Of a stretch of DNA of 64,000 nt, positions 58,442-64,000 are shown in pieces. Every line of letters begins with the position of its first letter. Position 1 is the first letter of the stretch. Source of the stretch: Macrosoma leucophasiata. Taxonomy: Eukaryota > Arthropoda > Insecta > Lepidoptera > Hedylidae. The stretch is from NCBI GenBank assembly GCA_036365455.1, contig JAWQUS010000025.1, positions 22,604,001-22,668,000 of the forward strand, read 5' to 3'. The position numbers and the translations under genes are program-made. Below the pieces are notes generated by a model. It made no database searches, was not told the DNA's origin, and worked only from the letters and a program-made list of their open reading frames with translations.

Positions 58442-59568
58442 ATGTCATTATTATTACTGGTGGCAGAGCTCCAGTGATGGAGTTTGCGAGCGTAGGCACC
58501 ACCGCATTACCTAATCTACTTGCTTTATTATTATTACTGGTGGCAGAGCTCCAGTGATGGAGTTTGCGAGCGTAGGCACCACCGCATTACCTAATCTACT
58601 TGCTTCATTATTATTACAGATTGCAGAGCTCCAGTGATGGAGTTTGCGAGCGTAGGCACCACCGCATTACCTAATCTACTTGCTTTATTATTATTACTGG
58701 TGCAGAGCTCCAGTGATGGAGTTTGCGAGCGTAGGCACCACCGCATTAGCTAATCTACTTGCTTTATTATTATTACTGGTGCAGAGCTCCAGTGATGGAG
58801 TTTGCGAGCGTAGGCACCACCGCATTACCTAATCTACATACTTTATTATTATTACTGGTGGTAGAGCTCCAGTGATGGAGTTTGCGAGCGTAGACACCAC
58901 CGCATTACCTAATCTACTTGCTGTATTATTATTACTGGTGGTAAAGCTCCAGTGATGGAGTTTGCGAGCGTAGGCACCACCGCATTACCTAATCTACTTG
59001 CTTTATTATTATTACTGGTGGCAGAGCTCCAGTGATGGAGTTTGCGAGCGTAGGCACCACCGCATTACCTAATCTACTTGCTTCATTATTATTACAGATT
59101 GCAGAGCTCCAGTGATGGAGTTTGCGAGCGTAGGCACCACCGCATTACCTAATCTACTTGCTTTATTATTATTACTGGTGCAGAGCTCCAGTGATGGAGT
59201 TTGCGAGCGTAGGCACCACCGCATTACCTAATCTACTTGCTTTATTATTATTACTGGTGCAGAGCTCCAGTGATGGAGTTTGCGAGCGTAGGCACCACCG
59301 CATTACCTAATCTACATACTTTATTATTATTACTGGTGGTAGAGCTCCAGTGATGGAGTTTGCGAGCGTAGACACCACCGCATTACCTAATCTACTTGCT
59401 GTATTATTATTACTGGTGGTAAAGCTCCAGTGATGGAGTTTGCGAGCGTAGGCACCACCGCATTACCTAATCTACTTGCTTTATTATTATTACTGGTGGT
59501 AAAGCTCCAGTGATGGAGTTTGCGAGCGTAGGCACCTCCGGATTACCTAATCTACTTGCTAAACACTA
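58442..59568. repeat. 14-unit minisatellite derived from the SINE-A head, with higher-order structure
   Basis: Unit of about 80 bp: (ATT)n spacer, CTGGTGGCAGAGCTCCAGTG, ATGGAGTTTGCGAGCGTAGG, CACCACCGCATTACCTAATC. It corresponds to bases 1-70 of SINE-A. Six consecutive units (58524-59001) are repeated as a block with a period of 478 bp (59002-59479); I see one difference, CATTAGCTA versus CATTACCTA. It lies between the two divergent host genes. Confidence 0.95.
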
Positions 59569-60290
59569 CCTAAGATGATGTAAATCGGGCCTAAGATAAT
59601 GTAAATCAGCCGCTATACAAAGTTGCTATAATTTTAATATATTTTTGAACGCAGCACACTTTGAATTTAGATTTTACTTACTACGCGTCAGTGAGGCAGA
59701 TACTAGAAACATTATTTTCATAGAAGTTCCCTTCCATATCAAACGGTACTCCTTACTTCTACACTCTATAAATAAACCGAATAAACGCACATCCTGCAAG
59801 TGTAATGTTCAGAATCGATAACCGAATCGATTTCAATATAGGTAATTTCTTATCCCAAAATTAATTACAATTGAGTAAATTATGGTTACCCATTTGGTGA
59901 ACTGTATAAAATAAAATAAAAATTATTACTGAAAAACGATACTAGATTGTAAATTACGTAAAGTTACGGTAGTGGCACATCACTATTAATGATTCCTAAA
60001 AACCTAGCCACACAGCTTATGTCAATTTAGTCCGTAGCGAAAAAAAACAGACAGTAGTTAGAGGCAGGGATGTATGTCATGTATTTTCGTGCGCTCACTG
60101 ATCATTTCGAGTAATTTTTCAACTAGCGTAATCTTAAAAGAATCAGTTCATCAGATCGATGAAAGACTTTTTCGGTCTGATAATCAATTCTCCGATTAAT
60201 CGATTGCAGATATCCATCCCTACTGCCAATCTGTAATCATCATCCGTCATCCGTCATTTGATTTGACATTAGTTGACATTTCCTTGCAGT
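59569..60290. other. Intergenic sequence between divergent genes
   Basis: No gene or repeat recognised. It may hold regulatory sequence for the plus-strand gene. Confidence 0.4.
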
Positions 60291-60293
60291 GAA

Positions 60294-60407
60294 TCAGTCG
60301 CAATTTTATTCAAAGATAAATTTCTTTACTAAATTTAGCACAAAATCGTAAAAAATTGACGAATACAACAGTTGAATGTTCATATACACTTATTTGTCGT
60401 GCTATTA
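60294..60407 (+). promoter_or_regulatory. Possible transcription start and untranslated first exon
   Basis: TCAGT (60294-60298), an arthropod initiator core, is followed by about 110 bases and then TTA|GTAAGT (60408-60413), a strong donor. This would suit a 5' non-coding exon spliced to the acceptor at 61676-61677. Inference only. Confidence 0.25.
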
Positions 60408-61126
60408 GTAAGTAACTTTTCCTGATTTGTATACATTTTGTATATGTAATGCCTTGGTAGCTTTTGTTTTGCACACTGTGTGAACATTGCAGTGCTAAGT
60501 GCTAAAATGAATTTATAATGGTTAACACGTGAGCCAAGGCCGCGTGTAGATGGCTCAACAATTAATTTGATTATATTACTGCGTTTTATGAAAGAATTGC
60601 ATTTACAAGTGATGTGTAGAAAGTGTTCAGTATCAGTTTGTGCAGTCCCGCTTCAAGAGTGTTTTGATTACGAAACCACATTGTTATCGTTCAAAAATCA
60701 TTTCCTCGGTTGCAGGGGCCTGTCTGCGAATCTTTATCTTACGATGTCTCGATAACTCATGATCTCCTAGTTGTTTTTTTTGGTTAGCTTGTGAGATAAG
60801 TTCCAATATTCTTCGTAAGACATGTAAGTAATACAAAGAATTGAATTTGCATACATTGTCAATGTAGTAAACTGAATTCAATTTCAAGGAAATGTATATT
60901 AATATGTAAATAATGATGATATCTAAAAAACAATGAACTAAGGTAAAATGTATGAGATAACATTCAATAGTGATAATGAGTTTATTCAAGGATCACTAAG
61001 AAAAGTGTAAATATTGGAATAGATGTTTCAATCACATGTTTTATCCTAGAAAATGTTATTCTCAATAATGTGAATATTATTCTTTTATGATAAGTCATCC
61101 TCATATACATATAATATTGTTTTTTT
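60408..61126. other. Intergenic or intronic sequence
   Basis: No repeat recognised; a 62-codon frame at 60567 lacks support. Confidence 0.4.
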
Positions 61127-61485
61127 TTTTTTGTTATGGAAGTGGCAGACAAGCATGCAGTTCACATTGATGTTAAGTGATGTCTGCAGCCTATAGACAC
61201 CCACACAAAGATCTAGGTCAAAATGCAGATGCGTTACCACTCCTGAGTCCTAAGTGTGTCCTCAGAAGTGGTAACACGTCTGCATTTTGCCCTCTGGTCT
61301 TTGTGTGGGTGTCTATAGGCTATAGGGATAAGCCTCTGTCCCGGAAATTATAGAGCCGTGCATTACCACCTGACCGGAACACGATAGTGCTGAACACTAC
61401 CATTTAGCGGCAAGTAGGTATATTAGGTAAGGCGGTAGTGACTACGCCCGCGAGCTCCGTCACTGGAGCTCTACCACCAGTAAAC
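61127..61485 (-). repeat. SINE-A copy with an internal inverted segment
   Basis: Starts TTTTTTTTTTTTGTTATGG and ends GGAGCTCTACCACCAGTAAA. Between about 61257 and 61325 it contains a plus-oriented piece (CTCAGAAGTGGTAACACG, TTTGTGTGGGTGTCTATAGG), so one segment is present in both orientations. Confidence 0.88.
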
Positions 61486-61600
61486 AGGTGGCAACACATC
61501 TGCATTTTGAACTTTGGTTTTCGTGTAGATTATAAGCTGCAGTCATCACTTAACATCCATGTGAGCTGTATGCTTGTTTGCCAGTTTTTATTTTAAAAAA
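61486..61600 (+). repeat. SINE-A 3' part
   Basis: CAGGTGGCAACACATCTGCA, ACATCCATGTGAGCTGTATG, CTTGTTTGCCAGTTTTTATT; head-to-head with the previous copy. Confidence 0.8.
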
Positions 61601-61677
61601 CACATCCTCTTGTCTAGTTGCCTACTACCATTAGGCCACTGAAACGGCAGTAGTATAATATCTTCTTTCTATTCCAG

Positions 61678-61869
61678 ACCAGGGGAACAATGCGAGACAA
61701 TAATCAAACATACTCAACTGCGGAAGCGAGTGAGACGTGAGCGAGTTAGCAGGGATCAGTGCGGGATGCGTTAGTGACAATGCTCCGAATAATATTCACC
61801 TGCCTTCTATGCGTCGTGACCTCAGTCACTGGCAGTGTCATTGTATACACACAGGACACTCCACACACG
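61678..61869 (+). CDS. First coding exon of a secreted or membrane protein (coding 61780-61869)
   Basis: The acceptor CTTTCTATTCCAG ends at 61677 and the donor ACG|GTGAGT is at 61870. ATG at 61780 has A at -3 (ACAATGC). The 30 codons are a clear signal peptide (LRIIFTCLLCVVTSVTG, probable cleavage after Gly18) followed by SVIVYTQDTPHT; the exon ends in phase 0. The upstream 102 bases contain stops in this frame and are untranslated. A longer open frame through the donor (to 62298) runs into MITE-M1 and is not the gene. The family is not recognisable from 12 mature residues. Confidence 0.65.
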
Positions 61870-62372
61870 GTGAGTGCCCTTTGCTTTTATCCGAATTTCG
61901 AATTCGGGTCTGAAGTGATAATTATCTTGATAAATATCAGCATAAGTGTCAGCAGTAGACGACTAACGGCTGGAGTGATGATAGAGATAAGTACAGTACG
62001 CAACAAGATATATTGCGTACATTGGTCATTGACCTTAGATTTTGACTTATTTTGGGTCTGTAGAGCGTTATCTCTTTCGCACCTTACTTATGTGACGTTT
62101 GTCGGCCATTTTGTTCAAGTTTTGACAGATACCGGACTATTAAGGACCTATGTACGATCGTTCACAATATTTCGCTTCAAATTCCTTAGTTCCCTCCAGA
62201 AATTAGTTCCTTTTCCCACCAATATACCAAACCTCCTCTCTTTCTGTAATCCCATCATCCTCCAAGAACTTGAATATAAAAATAGATTTTGTATATAAAA
62301 ATAAGTTAAAATTGTAAATAACTATAAATCTATATATATTTGTATAATATTATCTATCATTGTAACATTATA

Positions 62373-63063
62373 ATAGGTTGGGGAAAAAGTCTTTTCGCAT
62401 TATAGTATGTATGAACTTGTAATAAAATCTCTTTGGCTGTAGTATTTGTATCTGGCTGGTTTTGGTATCATTGAAAGTTAAAATTTTAAAAACATAATTC
62501 CAAATTCTAATTAGGCAAATGTGTGATTTTCATTTGTTTTTCGTATTGTCAAGATGAGTGAATCTAATGAAGAAATTCGATACATTTTAAAATTTTACTA
62601 CAAAAAAGGTAAAAATGCAACGCAAGCCGCGAAAAAAAATTGCGATGTTTATGGACCTAGTGCAGTGTCTGTGAGAGTAGCACAAATTTGGTTTAAGCGT
62701 TTTCAATCCGGAAATTTTGATGTCAAAGATGCACCTCGCTCTGGTCGCCCTATTACGGATAAAATGGATGCCATTTTTGAAAAAGTGGAGCAAGATCGAC
62801 ATATCAGTAGTTACGACGTAGCTGAAGAACTGAGAATTGATCACAAAACAGTTTTGGCGCATTTGAAAAAAGCTCGATATTTGGGTACCTCACGAGCTCA
62901 CTGAAAGAAACCTAATGAACCGTGTACTCATTTGTGATTCTTTATTACGACGTAATGAAACCGAATCATTTTTGAAGAAGCTGATAACTGGTGATGAAAA
63001 GTGGATCACGTACGACAAGAACGTGCGAAAAAGGTCGTGGTCAAAGGCCGGTCAGGCTTCACA
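62373..63063 (+). mobile_element. Mariner transposon, 3' truncated
   Basis: 5' inverted repeat ATAGGTTGGGGAAAAAGTCT, TTTCGCATTATA directly after TA (62371-62372), then 5' untranslated sequence and a broken transposase. The 3' half and its inverted repeat are missing. Confidence 0.88.
62554..63063 (+). pseudogene. Mariner transposase, N-terminal half, frameshifted
   Basis: The frame from 62554 has the two helix-turn-helix DNA-binding motifs (IRYILKFYYKKGKNATQAAK; VRVAQIWFKRFQSGNFDVKD) with the linker APRSGRPITDKMDAI and SSYDVAEELRIDHKTVLAHL. Near 62872 a few codons are lost and the frame changes. The next frame reads WVPHELTERNLMNR and ITGDEKWITYDKNVRK, which carries the first catalytic Asp of the DD34D triad. 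The sequence stops at SWSKAGQASQ, before the other two Asp. Inactive. Confidence 0.92.
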
Positions 63064-63159
63064 GTAAGTAGGCAGTGTGCAACAAAGATAACGCTCTACG
63101 AAGTCGAAACTAGCAGATTGTCTCTTTCCTGTGACTGTATTGGTACACAACTGTATGGC

Positions 63160-63410
63160 AGGAGGGCCTACGTCAGAGAATATGTAATAATCCTACGTAT
63201 AGAATGGACACTTCGACGTCCCGCCCGATTTGCCCGCATCATTCAACCCCTTCCCCTCTTATGGGCGACGGTTGGTATTTTGTATGTGCTACGCAGGTGC
63301 GCGTGTAAATACACCTCACTGATTGATGACTGTGTAATAGAAACCAAATTCTATGGAATTTTGGCGGTGTGTCCGAGGTGTGCCTACGTGCTTCCATGTT
63401 CCTGGGCTCT
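63160..63410 (+). repeat. Dispersed repeat R, copy 2
   Basis: AATATGTAATAATCCTACGT, ATAGAATGGACACTTCGACG, CCCCTCTTATGGGCGAC, CTATGGAATTTTGGCGG in the order of 40560-40890. It lies right beside the MITE-M1 end. Confidence 0.65.
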
Positions 63411-63708
63411 TTTTGTTCATTGCTTATTCCTCATTTTCGATTGTGGTGCCCCTGATGGCACTACACTAGGAAGTATTGCATTATTAAGTCAATTGACGCG
63501 AGCTTCATTGACCCTTAATTTCATGGTTATTGACCTCCGTGGAGCTTTGTTTTCGCTTGTCAAACTCGTCCCGGCCGGTTTGCCTGAGTCATTGCTACCT
63601 AGTTGCTCTCATTTTATTTAGGAATTTAGTGTTTTACACAAAAATCGTGATCGTTATTTTGTTAGCTGTGAACATGCCTTCGCTTGTGTGTATAAATAAT
63701 TATTGTGA
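63411..63708. other. Unassigned sequence
   Basis: An open frame crosses this region from 63001 but starts in mariner and runs through two repeats; no gene is supported. Confidence 0.4.
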
Positions 63709-63880
63709 AGTTTTTTTTTTATGTAATGGAAGTGGCAAACAAGCATGCAGTTCACATTGATGTTAAGTGATGACTGCAGCCTATAGACACCCACACAAAG
63801 ACCAAGGTCAAAATGCAGATGCGTTACCACTCTTGAGGCCTAAGGTGTTATGCCTCTGTGCCGGAAATTACAGGGCCAGG
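63709..63880 (-). repeat. SINE-A copy, head missing
   Basis: TTTTTTTTTATGTAATGGAA to GCCGGAAATTACAGGGCC, where unrelated sequence starts. Confidence 0.9.
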
Positions 63881-64000
63881 GCAAGCAATTCCATAAATAA
63901 AAAATAACGTCTGATTTTAGGTACTTAGGTAATTTAATATGGCGTCGGGACGTGATGACCCTACCGCCTAGTAGCGGAAGAATTTTTTTCTACTGTATGA

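Larger units (their letters stand above)
61994..63153. mobile_element. MITE-M1 copy interrupted by a 0.9-kb block
   Basis: Left half 61994-62149 (CAGTACGCAACAAGATATAT, ATTTTGGGTCTGTAGAGCG, GATACCGGACT) and right half 63063-63153 (AAGTAGGCAGTGTGCAACAA, GATAACGCTCTACGAAGTCG). TA stands at both outer ends (61992-61993, 63154-63155). Confidence 0.8.

Noticed and set aside
58442..59568. Regular array of about 80-bp repeats resembling a CRISPR array
   Set aside because: The units are contiguous SINE-A head copies without unique spacers, and the genome is eukaryotic.
61759..62298. 179-codon frame beginning at a GTG before the signal-peptide exon
   Set aside because: The GTG start is not credible in an insect gene, and beyond 61869 the frame passes a strong donor and enters MITE-M1. 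Only 61780-61869 is accepted.
63001..63621. 206-codon plus-strand open frame
   Set aside because: It starts in broken mariner, crosses the MITE-M1 end and repeat R, and shows no protein family.

Overview
This is eukaryotic DNA, almost certainly from a moth or butterfly (Lepidoptera). It is AT-rich, has spliced genes with GT-AG introns, frequent TAGGTACC-like words, and a very dense load of transposons of types usual in lepidopteran genomes (polyA SINEs, CR1/Jockey and RTE LINEs, Penelope, DIRS, Gypsy, mariner, hAT-like and Harbinger-like MITEs, Helitron-like ends). No bacterial operons, CRISPR arrays or Shine-Dalgarno sites are present. Species cannot be assigned from the sequence.

Host genes. 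(1) One complete gene lies on the minus strand from 58197 to 39987. I assembled 12 coding exons; every splice phase agrees and the sum is 1695 bases, or 564 residues plus a stop. It encodes an SLC22-type transporter of the major facilitator superfamily. Its introns are packed with transposons. (2) The first coding exon of a second gene lies on the plus strand at 61678-61869. It encodes a signal peptide, and the rest of the gene lies beyond the window. The two genes are divergent. The 2-3 kb between them holds a 14-unit minisatellite made from the head of a local SINE.

Left part (1-32250): no host gene was recognised. It is a mosaic of SINEs, LINE 3' ends (RTE at 3444, CR1-like at 7955-10490, a LINE with a CATA tail at 22735, Jockey-like at 24700-26520), a Helitron-like element (18097-18776), a Harbinger-like MITE (21514-22050) and several foldback MITEs. 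A palindromic insert carrying a tRNA-like sequence sits inside a SINE at 5420-5686.

Middle (32251-39063): a young Gypsy LTR retrotransposon (32439-38769, LTRs differing at one of 163 sites) is inserted in a tRNA-derived SINE, and a TA-flanked MITE interrupts the same SINE further on. The Gypsy gag gene is itself split by a near-perfect 260-bp palindrome resembling Penelope ends.

Right part (39987-58197): transporter introns. Intron 9 holds a Penelope-like element (42420-44480) and a DIRS-like element with its inverted repeats (44686-48412). Others hold an R4/Dong-like fragment in a TAA tract, an internally deleted RTE, and a MITE family with a GGGGCCGACC terminus. The end (61994-63153) is a MITE split by a block containing a broken mariner.

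Repeat names used here are local labels. SINE-A: polyA, about 290 bp, head GGTGGTAGAGCTCC, tail side GCATGCTTGTTTGCCAC. SINE-B and SINE-C: tRNA-derived. SINE-5S: 5S rRNA-derived. M1-M7: foldback MITE families.
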